33,722 nucleotides of DNA from a virus, in the IMG/VR virus record IMGVR_UViG_3300001596_000069, positions 1 to 33,722 of that record. The stretch is one strand, 5' to 3'. Made by a program: the position numbers and the translations under genes. Below the pieces are notes generated by a model. That model searched no databases. It saw nothing but the letters and a program-made list of their open reading frames with translations, and was not told the DNA's origin. Positions 1-8,727 of the stretch are shown one piece after another; position 1 is the first letter of the stretch; the number at the start of each line of letters is the position of its first letter.

Positions 1-1593
1 TCAAGTCTCTCCTCCGCTACCACCCGTCCCCCCCAAATAGGAAATCGACGCCGGATCTTCGGTGAGGCCGGACAGAAGGCCTTCTACCTGGACGCTCAAG
101 CGTGCGCCCGGCGCCATGCTGCTATCGACGGTCACGGAGCCGACTAGCAGCCGCAGGGCATCTCTGGACTCCTGGTCCACGTCTTCACCGGTTACGTGGT
201 CCCGCAACTCAGCAATGACGTGCAGATAGCGATCGACGGTTGCCGGGTGGATCTGCACCACGTTGCTTTCTTCTTCACGGTCCAAGGCCTCGAGTCGCGC
301 GGTCACTTCGGCCAACTCGCTTTCATTGGTCTCAAGGCGATCGCGGATAGCTGAGATTTCCATGGATCCGGTCGCCAAGGCGTCCACCATGCGTTCATTC
401 TGCCCGCCAAGTGTGGTCCGCCGGCGTTCCAGCGCCCGGCGCTCTCGTCTCGCGTCTGCGGATAGGCGCTGCATTTCCGCGTGGTACTCGGACACGAAGG
501 CCTCAATCACCTGCGGATCCTGAAGCGTGTCCAACAGGCCGCCAAGCACTATCCGTTCAATGTCGTTGAGAACGTAGCTTGTCCGGTGATCGCACCGGCC
601 ACCTTCACGCGACTGCGTGCATTGCACACGCACGACACCCTTGCGGCGATCCTTGACGGACATGCCGCCGCCGCAATGGCCGCACTTTAGAAGCCCACTC
701 AACAGATGCTTTGGCCGATGGTGATATGGATTGCTTAGTTGGCTGGCCTCGGCCAAGCGGGTTTGCACGGCGTCGAAAACGTCCTGGTCAACAATCCGCA
801 AGTGGGGGGCTTCATGCTCCACATACTCGGAAGCGTCGCGTGGTCGAGATAGCCGTTGTCCGTTGGCGGGATCTGCGATCATGCGGTTCTTGTTCCAGAC
901 AATGCGCCCGGCGTAGAGCTGATTTCGCAAGATCCCCGCGCCTCGCTTCTTGTTGCCGCGAATAGTGGACGCCAGCCACGTCTTGCCGCGTGGGGCCGGA
1001 ATGCCTTCGGCGTTAAGCTCACTGGCGATCACCTTTGGTGACTTGCCGGCGGCATAGGAATCAAAGATACGCCGAATGATGGCCGCTTCATCTTCAACGA
1101 TGCGGTGAACACCAGGAGCGCCGGGTGTGGGCCGATAGCCATAGGCCTGTCCGCCACCGGATCTACCGTCCAGAACTACACCGGTCTGACCACGGTGCAC
1201 CCTCTCTGCCAGATCCTTCAAATAGAGCGCACCGACAAGGCCGCGAACGCCTATCTGAATGTGGTCCGCGCGCCCTTCGTGGACCGTGCGGATCTCGACA
1301 CCGTTGAACTTAAGCTGCTTGTAGATGTGTGCCAGATCTTCTTGGTCGCGTGACAGGCGATCGAGCGACTCAACAATCACCACGTCAAAGCTGTTGCCCT
1401 TGGCCGCGCGCAACAGGCCCTTAATGCCCATGCGCCGCTGCATGGACCCGCCGGACTTGGCACGGTCTTCAAACAGTGCGGCGACCTTCATGCCCTCCGA
1501 CCGCGCAAAGTCTCTGCACAGTCGGTTCTGGTCATCGATCGAGGTTTCTTTCTGAAGCTCGCTAGAGAACCGGGCGTAGATTGCCGCGCGCAT
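1..1593 (-). CDS. int: Large serine recombinase (phage integrase)
   Basis: This 530-residue site-specific recombinase would integrate and excise the prophage. The N-terminal resolvase domain (about residues 1-145) carries YARFSSELQ with the candidate nucleophile Ser10, Arg8, and DRLSR at 78-82. A recombinase domain follows (about 155-280). A zinc-ribbon has Cys304, Cys307, Cys325 and Cys334, and a charged, coiled-coil-like stretch spans about 370-440. That order and length are typical of large serine integrases, which need no cox-type tyrosine-recombinase partner for integration. It is the last gene of the minus-strand early operon, and the ATG is preceded by an AGGACGGAAGG ribosome site. Its stop codon is at the very edge of the window, so attP/attL would lie just outside. 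P2 itself uses a tyrosine integrase, so this is a module swap. Family confidence is very high; the role as prophage integrase is inferred from position. Confidence 0.96.
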   Translation of the reverse strand: MRAAIYARFSSELQKETSIDDQNRLCRDFARSEGMKVAALFEDRAKSGGSMQRRMGIKGLLRAAKGNSFDVVIVESLDRLSRDQEDLAHIYKQLKFNGVEIRTVHEGRADHIQIGVRGLVGALYLKDLAERVHRGQTGVVLDGRSGGGQAYGYRPTPGAPGVHRIVEDEAAIIRRIFDSYAAGKSPKVIASELNAEGIPAPRGKTWLASTIRGNKKRGAGILRNQLYAGRIVWNKNRMIADPANGQRLSRPRDASEYVEHEAPHLRIVDQDVFDAVQTRLAEASQLSNPYHHRPKHLLSGLLKCGHCGGGMSVKDRRKGVVRVQCTQSREGGRCDHRTSYVLNDIERIVLGGLLDTLQDPQVIEAFVSEYHAEMQRLSADARRERRALERRRTTLGGQNERMVDALATGSMEISAIRDRLETNESELAEVTARLEALDREEESNVVQIHPATVDRYLHVIAELRDHVTGEDVDQESRDALRLLVGSVTVDSSMAPGARLSVQVEGLLSGLTEDPASISYLGGTGGSGGET

Positions 1594-1606
1594 GATGCCT
1601 TCCGTC

Positions 1607-1756
1607 CTAGTTGCCGTCTCTCAGCTGCTTATAGTCCATGCGGGCCACCTTCCGCGCAAGGGCGCGCGCCAGAGCCTTGGCAGCTTCGATTTCTTCCGGC
1701 CGGCGCGGACGCGGGAGTGATGGAGGGGGCTGTATGGTCGGTTTTCCTGCCATCAT
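1607..1756 (-). CDS. 49-residue basic protein overlapping the primase-helicase stop
   Basis: The short frame starts MMAGKPTIQ and ends at a TAG. Its ATG overlaps the stop codon of the primase-helicase gene in an ATGA junction, and it ends 13 bp before the recombinase start. The protein has a proline-rich N-terminus (PPPSLPRPRRP) and then a predicted helix rich in Ala, Lys and Arg. I do not recognise the family. Translational coupling to the upstream gene and the good fit between neighbours make it a believable gene. A small basic protein next to a serine integrase could be a recombination directionality factor or another DNA-binding accessory, but that is inference from position only. Confidence 0.6.
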   Translation of the reverse strand: MMAGKPTIQPPPSLPRPRRPEEIEAAKALARALARKVARMDYKQLRDGN

Positions 1757-4422
1757 TCCCCCGCAAAACACCAGCATTTGCAGGTCCAGCCCTCGCCCTT
1801 GTCGAGAAGGTCAGAGAGTTGCGAGCGGACAGTCTTGATGCCTTGGAACTTCCGACTACGGGAAGCCTTCAAGTGCCGCTTCAGATCCGTGATAGGCGGG
1901 ATCTGTTGTTTGCGGTTGTTGGCAACCTGGACGAAGTGATTGAGGTTCACGGCGACCACACCGGGTGTTCCGCTGTGGTTCAACATCGGCCTGCCGTCCG
2001 GCCCCTCGTTCAGGAACTCGAAGGTTTCCCAGAACTCGCGGACAACTGGGTGGTCAGCGGATATGGCGGCTTGGCGCTGAACGGCTAGTTCGCACACTTG
2101 GCTGAAGATGGCGGCATGTTGGTCATCTGTAAGATTGACCAATGGGGCCAAGGCATCTACTGCCGCCATGATCACCGCATGGTTCTTTGCCAGCCGCACG
2201 CTGCTTAGGCCGTCCAGTCCTGCAAACTCTGACTGGTAGTGTTTCGACCGCTCAAGGATCGTCGCCACGGCTTCTTTCTCGCCGGCGCATGCTCGCCGCA
2301 GAAAGGCGCTCACCGCGCTTGTAGGCATCGCCTCTAGGGCTTCCGCCGCGATCTTCGATTGCGGCGTATGACCGGACGTATCAAAGGACAGGTGCACGAT
2401 GCGCTGAAGCATGGCTTCACTGGCATCCACGTCCGCGTTCTGACTTATGACCAGGGATCCGCGAAACGGTGGTTCGCGCGTGTCGTTACCATTGTTCTTG
2501 ACGCCGGTGGCCCGGCTGGCCCGTCCGTTGTAAGCCGTCTTCAGTTCATCCCAATCGAACTTCTTGCTGTGTGCTGTGTCCTCATCCCGGTCACCTTCAA
2601 TCATGACAACCGGGAGATTCGCCACTTGCGACATGATGCGGGCGCGCGCGGCTGGCGTGGACTTTGACGGATCAAAGCCTTCGTAGTCAGATCGTCCTAC
2701 AAGCCGCCAAAGGAATTCAATGAGGGTGGACTTGCCCGCCCCAGGTGCACCCACGATCTCTAGAAACGGAAAGCTCTTCTGCGTGGCACGGATCTGTTCA
2801 GCGAACAGGCTCGCGTACCAGAAGGCGACCGCGACAATTCCCTTCTCGCCAAAGCACTCCCAGATGTAGCCAGGCCATTTGTCCTGATACTCCCGCTCGT
2901 CTCCGATATGCAGGTGTACGGACTGGTTCAGGCTCTTGATTGATAGCCGGTCCAATTCAAAGAAGTCTTCGTCGTTCAGCTCTATAGCTGCCCCATTTCT
3001 GATGGCCAGGTCGTTGAAAACGTAAGTCTGATGGTCGGCGCTGTAGCCAATAAAATCGACTGTCTCAACGGTCTTGATGCCATGCAGCTTGTCCTTAAGA
3101 AACTGGTCGAGCTGCGTTTTGGAACCGGTGAAGATGGAACCGGCTGCAATGCCTAGCAGGCGTTTCTTGAACTCTGTTGGAGCGGACAGTTGTGCGCCGG
3201 TGAAAGTGTTCTTGACAGGCCTTGCGCCATGCGGGAACCGGATCCGTGTGTAGTACCAGCTTTCGTCCGTGAGCTTGTTGACCTGGAAATACAGGAACTC
3301 TGGATAGCAGTTTGCAATCTCACTCAACATTCCCGCCTGCTTGGCGGCTTCGTCCACCAGCTCCTTTTCATCCATGCTGGCGGCGTGTTCGGAATCCTTC
3401 AACGCTTGGTGCGCGGCGTTGTAGGCAGCAAGGTCCAGGCCGAAATGGTACAGCCGGTCCTTGAACTCAAAGTTGAACCATGACTGTCCGGTGTGACGGT
3501 AACGGATCAGGGCCTTCTCTAAGGGCGTCTTCGCCAAGTGCAGCTCGCCGCGATACAGGTAGTGCTTGAGATTTTCCGGCTCTAGCTCGCCGTCTTTGAA
3601 GGCGTCGTTAAAGTCGCGCTTCTGACCGTTCTTGCCAGGGACAAAGGCCGCTACCACCTGGTCAAATCCTGCATCCTGCATGCGCTTCACATGCTTGGTG
3701 GCGGCGCGGCGTCCGGCCCGATCGTCGTCTAGCGCCCACACCCATTTCACGGATTTGTCGGCATGGTCCGCAAGCCGGATCTCGGGATAGTTGCCTGCCG
3801 AGAGAGTGGCGACGGCTTTCACGCCAGCGCAATGCAGGCTGGCCGCATCTATGCAGGCCTCAACCAACCAGACGGTATCGCCGTCTTCGATCTCTAGTCC
3901 TGGTGGTTGCCACCAAAGTCCCTTGTGCTTGCCGCCGAAGTGCTGCTTGCGGATTGTCCGCCTGCCGTCATCCTCAACCGTGATGGGCTCAACAAAGCGC
4001 TCCATATAGATTTCGTTGGCGCGGTCGATATCGAAGCGGACGGTCGCGGTTCCGGTGCGGCCAATTGCGGAGGGATTGTAGTAGGCCTCCTGACGGTAAG
4101 CACCGCGTAGCTTCTCAACAGGCAGGCCGCGCGCGTATGTCATGTAAGCGTCTGCGGTCGCGTTGGGGTCTTCCTGCGATTTCGGGAAGCGCTTGTTGAA
4201 GCCCTCAAACAGATCCTTGTAGAGATCCTTCACGGAGAATTCGGCGCCGCACCTGTTCAGCCGCCCACACCGCGCGGTCCAGGGCTTCTCCTTGGATACG
4301 TACAGCTCGCGATGACCGCATGCAGGGCACGTGCCTTGGCGCAGATAGTCACCTGCATCCTTCATGCGGTAGTCGGATTTCAGCCGCTTCAGGATCTCGT
4401 TTTGTAGTTCTTGGTTGCGCAC
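1753..4422 (-). CDS. Toprim primase / superfamily helicase, phage replication protein
   Basis: This 889-residue protein probably makes primers and unwinds DNA for phage replication. The N-terminus has a CHC2-like zinc finger (Cys32, Cys35, Cys52, Cys58). A Toprim domain follows at about 183-265, with the conserved acid in LVEACIDAASL (Glu188) and the DDD triad at 232-234. The C-terminal half is a P-loop ATPase with Walker A GAPGAGKST at 558-566 and an acidic VVMIEGD strand downstream as candidate Walker B. It takes the place of the P2 gene A initiator, of which there is no sign. The start used is a GTG with a weak ribosome site, 12 bp after the stop of the ASCH gene. An in-frame ATG at codon 20 is an alternative and would still keep the zinc finger. 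Family is certain; exact replication mode is not known. Confidence 0.92.
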   Translation of the reverse strand: MRNQELQNEILKRLKSDYRMKDAGDYLRQGTCPACGHRELYVSKEKPWTARCGRLNRCGAEFSVKDLYKDLFEGFNKRFPKSQEDPNATADAYMTYARGLPVEKLRGAYRQEAYYNPSAIGRTGTATVRFDIDRANEIYMERFVEPITVEDDGRRTIRKQHFGGKHKGLWWQPPGLEIEDGDTVWLVEACIDAASLHCAGVKAVATLSAGNYPEIRLADHADKSVKWVWALDDDRAGRRAATKHVKRMQDAGFDQVVAAFVPGKNGQKRDFNDAFKDGELEPENLKHYLYRGELHLAKTPLEKALIRYRHTGQSWFNFEFKDRLYHFGLDLAAYNAAHQALKDSEHAASMDEKELVDEAAKQAGMLSEIANCYPEFLYFQVNKLTDESWYYTRIRFPHGARPVKNTFTGAQLSAPTEFKKRLLGIAAGSIFTGSKTQLDQFLKDKLHGIKTVETVDFIGYSADHQTYVFNDLAIRNGAAIELNDEDFFELDRLSIKSLNQSVHLHIGDEREYQDKWPGYIWECFGEKGIVAVAFWYASLFAEQIRATQKSFPFLEIVGAPGAGKSTLIEFLWRLVGRSDYEGFDPSKSTPAARARIMSQVANLPVVMIEGDRDEDTAHSKKFDWDELKTAYNGRASRATGVKNNGNDTREPPFRGSLVISQNADVDASEAMLQRIVHLSFDTSGHTPQSKIAAEALEAMPTSAVSAFLRRACAGEKEAVATILERSKHYQSEFAGLDGLSSVRLAKNHAVIMAAVDALAPLVNLTDDQHAAIFSQVCELAVQRQAAISADHPVVREFWETFEFLNEGPDGRPMLNHSGTPGVVAVNLNHFVQVANNRKQQIPPITDLKRHLKASRSRKFQGIKTVRSQLSDLLDKGEGWTCKCWCFAGE

Positions 4423-4434
4423 GGCTTTTCCGGT

Positions 4435-4824
4435 CTAGGTGTCAGTGTCGGCTTGCCGGATAACGTCTTCCGGATCCCAATGGACAAGGACGCCTTCGGC
4501 AGGGAAGCCGTGGGTTGCCTTCACCCAGGCAAAGAAGTCTGCGGGTGTGTCAAAGCCATCGGCCTGGGTGAGTTTCTTTAGGCGGATGTGACCAAGGATC
4601 TGACCGTTCAGCATGATGTAATCATCACCCACGGTCATGCGGTCCACGTGTGTGCAAGTCGTCTCCGCGATGCGCCGGCAAGCCTTGGTGCGCATTCCGG
4701 TGTAGAGCTGCACCAGCCGACCAGGGCGCACATGGCGACGCTTTCCATAGACGCGGAAAGTGTGCGACTTCCGGCCTGTCTTGATCGCAGGGACGAACTT
4801 GGCCAAGAAGTTGTACGCGACCAT
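4435..4824 (-). CDS. ASCH/PUA-like domain protein
   Basis: The protein has about 129 residues and the look of an ASCH (PUA-fold, RNA- or nucleotide-binding) domain. It starts with a hydrophobic strand and a GRKSHTFR segment, then RHVRPGRLVQLYTGMRTKAC, matching the family pattern of a conserved Lys/Thr/Arg patch followed by a basic Pro-Gly turn and a YTGMRT strand. The start overlaps the methylase stop (TGATG); a GTG one codon earlier (4827) is equally possible. It sits between the C5 methylase and the primase-helicase in the early operon. ASCH proteins are common in phage early regions and some act on modified nucleosides, but nothing here fixes the substrate. Confidence 0.75.
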   Translation of the reverse strand: MVAYNFLAKFVPAIKTGRKSHTFRVYGKRRHVRPGRLVQLYTGMRTKACRRIAETTCTHVDRMTVGDDYIMLNGQILGHIRLKKLTQADGFDTPADFFAWVKATHGFPAEGVLVHWDPEDVIRQADTDT

Positions 4825-6449
4825 CACGCCACCCCTAGTTCAAGCTGATCCGGTGACTGGTGCGCCACGGCACCGCGCTTGCGCGGTCGGTTTGCCGCCG
4901 CCACAGCGCTTGCCAGGTCGGGGCAGACAGAGTTGCCACACATGCGACGTTGAGCGGTGAGGGACAGGGGCGAACCGTCCGGGCCATGATCAATGATGTA
5001 GGAGTCGCGGAAGCCTTGGGCGCGGAACAGCTCGCGTGTGGTGAGCATCCGCATGCCAATGTCTGCAAGGATCCATTGTTCGCCGGCGATCGAGACAGTC
5101 ACCAGTCCGAAGCGGTCGCGCGTTGTGACAGTGGCTGCCGGATCTGTGATCGAGCCACGCTGATCCGTTCCATAGTATTTGACCAGGAATGCAGCTACTG
5201 CGGCGGCGTGCCCACCCCCAGCGCAGATCGTCGGTGCCGGGGCATCAACGGGTTGCATGCGCCTGTCGCTGCCCTTCAGGCTCACAAGGTGTGGTGCAAC
5301 CACTGCCTGCGTGGTGGCGCGCTGGACGATGGTGCTGACCGGCGTGCGGGCGTCGTGGCCCACAACACCCGTGTTGTGTTGCGCCAGGAACGGAGCAATG
5401 AGCGATGCACCGTTCGCGGTCGGAACGATCACAGGGAGCGGGTCTGTGACTTTGCGCGTGCGCGGTTCCTGACCGTCACGCTCTCCATATCGCGGAACGA
5501 AGTAGGGCATCACCAAGCCATGCGCGTCGCGATTGGCAGTGATGGTAGCCATGGGCGCGCCAAAGTCTTGCCCACGGAAGCTATCGCCACTGTGATTGCA
5601 GACCACAAGAAAGGGGTCTGGATCTTCCAGAACGTAGCGGACCACTCCTTGAGCTATCCGGCGCATTGTGTTTTCAGCAAGGGGGCGCTTTATCTGGATG
5701 CCATGTGACTGGCGCAGCTCGCGTGCGTCGTCGCTTGTCAGGAAGATTGACGGGCAGGGGATCGACCAATCTATGATCTCCGCCGCCGTGCGGTGGGGCT
5801 GTAAATCGCCAGCGATAACGCGCGGATCGTCGGGCCGGCCATGTGTCGGCTCAGGCTTTGTGATAGGGCCACCATCGCACCGCGCCACCAGTACCAGGCG
5901 CTTCCGTATCGTCGGTGCGCCATAGTCACATGCACGCAGTTCCCACCAATCGACCTCGTACCCAATCCGGCGCAAGGCCTCTACCCAATGCCGGAATGTC
6001 TGACCCTTTCGGCGCGGGCACGGCTTCTTGTCTGTGCCAAGCGGCCCCCAATCGCGGAACTCTTCCACGTTCTCAAGTGCGATCACCGCAGGGCGTACTA
6101 ACCGCGCCCACTTGATCACAACCCAGGCCAGGTCACGGATGTGGCGCTTCACTGGCTTGCTACCCTTGGCCTTGGAGAAGTGCTTGCAGTCCGGTGAGAA
6201 CCACGCGAATGCAACGGGTTGACCGCGCGTAGCCTCAATCGGGTTGACCGCCCAGATGTCACTTACAAAGTGCTCGGTATCCGGATGATTTGCCTCATGC
6301 ATGGCGAGTGCCTGAGCATCGTGATTGATCGCGATATCCGGCGAGCGACCAAAGGCCATTTCAATGCCGGTGGAAGCACCGCCGCCGCCGGCAAAGCTGT
6401 CTATGATCAGCCCATGTAGATCCGTGGTGGCTGTATTTGCGGCGCTCAT
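4824..6449 (-). CDS. DNA (cytosine-5) methyltransferase, orphan
   Basis: This 541-residue C5-cytosine methyltransferase transfers a methyl group from S-adenosylmethionine to cytosine in DNA. Motif I (FAGGGGAS, residues 19-26) binds SAM. Motif IV is PDC with catalytic Cys88. ENVEE at 126-130 is motif VI, GAPTIRKRLVLVAR at 177-190 is motif VIII, and CGNSV near the C-terminus is motif X. Between motifs VIII and X is an unusually long target-recognition region built of several diverged repeats of the form TP..TI.A....GLV..YLV. No restriction nuclease is next to it, so it is an orphan, probably protecting phage DNA from host restriction or modifying regulation. It overlaps the J-domain gene upstream (ATGA). 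Catalytic assignment is very secure; target sequence is not predictable. Confidence 0.95.
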   Translation of the reverse strand: MSAANTATTDLHGLIIDSFAGGGGASTGIEMAFGRSPDIAINHDAQALAMHEANHPDTEHFVSDIWAVNPIEATRGQPVAFAWFSPDCKHFSKAKGSKPVKRHIRDLAWVVIKWARLVRPAVIALENVEEFRDWGPLGTDKKPCPRRKGQTFRHWVEALRRIGYEVDWWELRACDYGAPTIRKRLVLVARCDGGPITKPEPTHGRPDDPRVIAGDLQPHRTAAEIIDWSIPCPSIFLTSDDARELRQSHGIQIKRPLAENTMRRIAQGVVRYVLEDPDPFLVVCNHSGDSFRGQDFGAPMATITANRDAHGLVMPYFVPRYGERDGQEPRTRKVTDPLPVIVPTANGASLIAPFLAQHNTGVVGHDARTPVSTIVQRATTQAVVAPHLVSLKGSDRRMQPVDAPAPTICAGGGHAAAVAAFLVKYYGTDQRGSITDPAATVTTRDRFGLVTVSIAGEQWILADIGMRMLTTRELFRAQGFRDSYIIDHGPDGSPLSLTAQRRMCGNSVCPDLASAVAAANRPRKRGAVAHQSPDQLELGVA

Positions 6450-7081
6450 GAGCGCCCCCCTGCGGCCTTCAGGCCAGCGTCACGAGCTGCAACCAACTCC
6501 TGAAACGCAGCCTTGTTTCCGCCAGCGTCCGGGTGACACTTTTTTGTCTTCTCCCGGAAGGCAGCGTTGATCACGGCGCTGCTCGCGTTTGGCGTCACGT
6601 CCAACACCTGCGTCCAGTGTCGCTCGCCTTGTGCGATGGGCGCAGGTAGGGCATCAAAACCAGAAAATGCCTTGTGGATCATGACACCGCCGCCGTGCCG
6701 ATCGAGCTGCCGCATGCCTTCCACAGCCAAGGCCAGTGACGTTGCGTTGTGCTCTGGTCGGTGGAACGCGTCGCGCGCCATCGCCTTGGGCGTGCCGCCA
6801 AGCTCGAAGTAGACCGCAACGCCGGGATCGTCGGGAATCCGCTGGCCGGACCGTGGCATGCCATCCGCGCGAAGTGCGACATTGGAAGACACTGTGATGT
6901 ACTCGACACCGAGGCGGCGCAGCTCTGCTACAAGTCGCTCACATGCAGCGTGCATAGACGGTTGCTTGTAACCGCCGGTCCAGTCACTACGCCGAAAACG
7001 TGAGCTGCCGTCTTGCCGCTGGTGGTCCGGGGTGCGCGGCCATCCTTCAGGCCATGCAAGGGGGAACGCGTCTGTTGCCAT
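6446..7081 (-). CDS. Phage J-domain-like protein
   Basis: The 211-residue protein has a C-terminal J-domain: a helix ending FREKTKKC is followed by the HPD signature in HPDAGG and a last helix rich in Ala. The HPD motif is what stimulates Hsp70 (DnaK) ATPase. The N-terminal 150 residues form a separate domain with ITVSSNVALRADGMPRSGQ and GVAVYF that I cannot name. Similar fusions recur in alphaproteobacterial phages beside methyltransferase genes. The start has a strong AAGGAG ribosome site, and the stop overlaps the C5 methylase start. The likely role is recruiting host DnaK to remodel a replication or repressor complex, which is inference. No glycine/cysteine-rich DnaJ middle region is present. 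Confidence 0.8.
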   Translation of the reverse strand: MATDAFPLAWPEGWPRTPDHQRQDGSSRFRRSDWTGGYKQPSMHAACERLVAELRRLGVEYITVSSNVALRADGMPRSGQRIPDDPGVAVYFELGGTPKAMARDAFHRPEHNATSLALAVEGMRQLDRHGGGVMIHKAFSGFDALPAPIAQGERHWTQVLDVTPNASSAVINAAFREKTKKCHPDAGGNKAAFQELVAARDAGLKAAGGRS

Positions 7082-7108
7082 TGTGAATGCTCCTTTTCAC
7101 GAGGCCAG

Positions 7109-7423
7109 TTAGTCGACGTAGGGAAGGCGGGTTTCCGCCGGACGATTGGGCGCAACAGGACCGTTGCCGATGCGTCCGGCCTGGGTGATCTGTACAAAGA
7201 CGATGGCGGTGAACGGGGCCTTCGTCGCCAACCGCCGCCGTTTCTCGGCCAGGCCGTCCCTGATCAGCGCATTCATGACGCGCTCGGGAATGACGGCTTT
7301 GGCGTGCTTGCAGGTAGTGCCCTTCCAATAGGCGACGGTGTAGCCACCCACTGACTGGTCGAGGCGGGCGGTTGCCTGGTGCATCCGCAACAGTTCAAGG
7401 GCGCGCTGGCGAGAGGCGGGCAT
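7109..7423 (-). CDS. Hypothetical early protein (104 residues)
   Basis: I do not recognise this family. The protein is basic, with MPASRQRALELLRMHQ as an N-terminal helix, a central GGYTVAYWKGTTCKHAKAVIP beta segment and the segment ERVMNALIRDGLAEKRRR, which resembles part of a winged-helix or small DNA-binding fold. The start codon overlaps the stop of the MT-A70 gene (TAATG), with a GGAGG site upstream, so translation is coupled. It lies between the adenine methylase and the J-domain gene in the early operon. Confidence 0.72.
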   Translation of the reverse strand: MPASRQRALELLRMHQATARLDQSVGGYTVAYWKGTTCKHAKAVIPERVMNALIRDGLAEKRRRLATKAPFTAIVFVQITQAGRIGNGPVAPNRPAETRLPYVD

Positions 7424-8094
7424 TAGGCCGATTCCTCCGCATCAAACTTGCCGACTTCATTGCCCCAGGCGGTCCAGCCAGAGCGCGTGTTGCGGGCGAA
7501 CAATTCTATGTAGGGGCCGCTGAAAAGCGTCTCTATCCGGTCGTATTGTTCCGGTGGTTTGCGGCTGTGTTCGCGGGACGGGCTGCGCACGCAGTCGTGC
7601 GGGGACCATTGGATGAAGTCGCGGACACTGCGGACTCCATCCGGTTGGTGGCCTTCGTCCAGCAGATTGGCTTCCCATCCTTTGCGAAGCTGCGGGTTGC
7701 CGCGTGTCGCCAGCAAGCATGGTTCGAGGTTTTTCCGGGTGCCGTATCCGCCGCCGAATGCGTACTTACGTGTCTGCGGATTGTATTTGATCCACTCCCA
7801 CGCAAGTGCTGAGTACGTGAAACCCCAAGCCTTCAGCACCCGTTGCCAGACAGGCTGAAGCGGCCATGTCACCCACAAGAACAGTGCGCAATCCCGCGCT
7901 GCCAGAGTGCTGACCGGCAGGGCACAGATCTTAGCAATGTCCATGGTCGGGTAGTGCGCCGATGCGCTCTTGCCCGTGCCTTTCTCAGAACGCGTCTCAA
8001 AGGGCCAAGGCGGGTCCGCCAGAACGACTGAGAAGCCACCGGCGGGCCGCAGGGCGGCGAAGTCGCGCACATGTTGAGGGTTGGGCGTTGCCAT
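7423..8094 (-). CDS. MT-A70 family N6-adenine DNA methyltransferase
   Basis: The 223-residue protein carries the DPPW catalytic motif at residues 27-30 (VVLADPPWPFE) and the MT-A70 pattern further on: LFLWVTWPL, then WIKYN and FGGGYGTRKNLEPCLLATRG. It should methylate adenine N6 in DNA using SAM. Many MT-A70 proteins in phages and plasmids are orphan DNA modifiers, and this one has no restriction partner. Together with the C5 methylase it suggests the phage marks its DNA at two bases, probably against host restriction. It is coupled by overlap to the downstream hypothetical gene. Confidence 0.93.
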   Translation of the reverse strand: MATPNPQHVRDFAALRPAGGFSVVLADPPWPFETRSEKGTGKSASAHYPTMDIAKICALPVSTLAARDCALFLWVTWPLQPVWQRVLKAWGFTYSALAWEWIKYNPQTRKYAFGGGYGTRKNLEPCLLATRGNPQLRKGWEANLLDEGHQPDGVRSVRDFIQWSPHDCVRSPSREHSRKPPEQYDRIETLFSGPYIELFARNTRSGWTAWGNEVGKFDAEESA

Positions 8095-8106
8095 GGCGCT
8101 GCGTCT

Positions 8107-8427
8107 CTACGCGTTGCTGCGCACGATGGCTTCAATGTCGCGGACGGATACAGCGACGCGCTTGCCGTCCACCATCGCAAAGACGCAAGTGCTTGTGCTG
8201 CGGTCTATGTCAATGAGGGTGTCGGACCCGAGCGCCTCATGATCGGCAACCACCATTGCGGCAATGGTGTCGGCCTTATCAACGGTCGTGCTCTTGTCGC
8301 GCACTAGCGACCGCTTCACCGCGTCAAACTGCCCTTCTCGATCATCCACGCCGGCATTGATTGCGCGATGCAGTGCGACGCGGGCGAAGTCTTGAAGGTT
8401 CTCGGCTTCGTAGGATGTCGGGCGCAT
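8107..8427 (-). CDS. Hypothetical early protein (106 residues)
   Basis: Family not recognised. The protein is soluble and acidic. It starts MRPTSYEAENLQDFARVALHRA and has a C-terminal beta-rich part, DIDRSTSTCVFAMVDGKRVAVS. A good GGAG site precedes the ATG. It sits between the Ogr-like activator and the MT-A70 gene, co-directional with both, with gaps of 15 and 12 bp. No catalytic motif or membrane segment is visible. Confidence 0.72.
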   Translation of the reverse strand: MRPTSYEAENLQDFARVALHRAINAGVDDREGQFDAVKRSLVRDKSTTVDKADTIAAMVVADHEALGSDTLIDIDRSTSTCVFAMVDGKRVAVSVRDIEAIVRSNA

Positions 8428-8442
8428 GGCTTGCTCCTTCAG

Positions 8443-8727
8443 CTAGGCGCGTTTCACGGGCTCGTTCAGGGAGAGAACGAGTTGCTGGACGTTGACGTGT
8501 TCGGATAGGGGGATGTGAACGTCAGGGTTGGGCGCGGCGGACGGTGTGAGAATGCGGACGGGGGTGATCGCGCAGACGAATACGCAACCGCATTTGTCGT
8601 TGAGGCACTGGCAGGTGATTTCCCTGTAGATGGGCGTGAACTCTCGCGTCTTGCGAATGCGCGTTTTGTGCTCACAGTGCGGACATGGAATCCGCTTGAT
8701 GGTCGGCTTGTGTTCCTTCACGCGCAT
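8443..8727 (-). CDS. ogr: Ogr/Delta-like zinc-finger activator of late transcription
   Basis: The 94-residue protein has the exact cysteine spacing of the P2 Ogr / P4 Delta family: Cys15-X2-Cys18-X22-Cys41-X4-Cys46, followed by a hydrophobic CVFVCAI strand and a proline-rich tail. In P2 this zinc-binding protein contacts RNA polymerase and binds a dyad near -55 of each late promoter. The start at MRVKEHK is chosen because of the GGAG site just before it. A longer frame reading back to 8916 lacks that context and runs through the Cro-like gene. The start overlaps the Cro-like gene's end by 10 bp, so it is made from the early lytic promoter. Its likely targets are the dyads at 21024-21046 and 29871-29893. 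It is longer than P2 Ogr (72 residues). Confidence 0.9.
   Translation of the reverse strand: MRVKEHKPTIKRIPCPHCEHKTRIRKTREFTPIYREITCQCLNDKCGCVFVCAITPVRILTPSAAPNPDVHIPLSEHVNVQQLVLSLNEPVKRA

Noticed and set aside
4860-5708. A 282-codon plus-strand frame opposite the C5 methylase
   Set aside because: The methylase motifs are unambiguous on the minus strand; the antisense frame shows no family pattern and no ribosome site.
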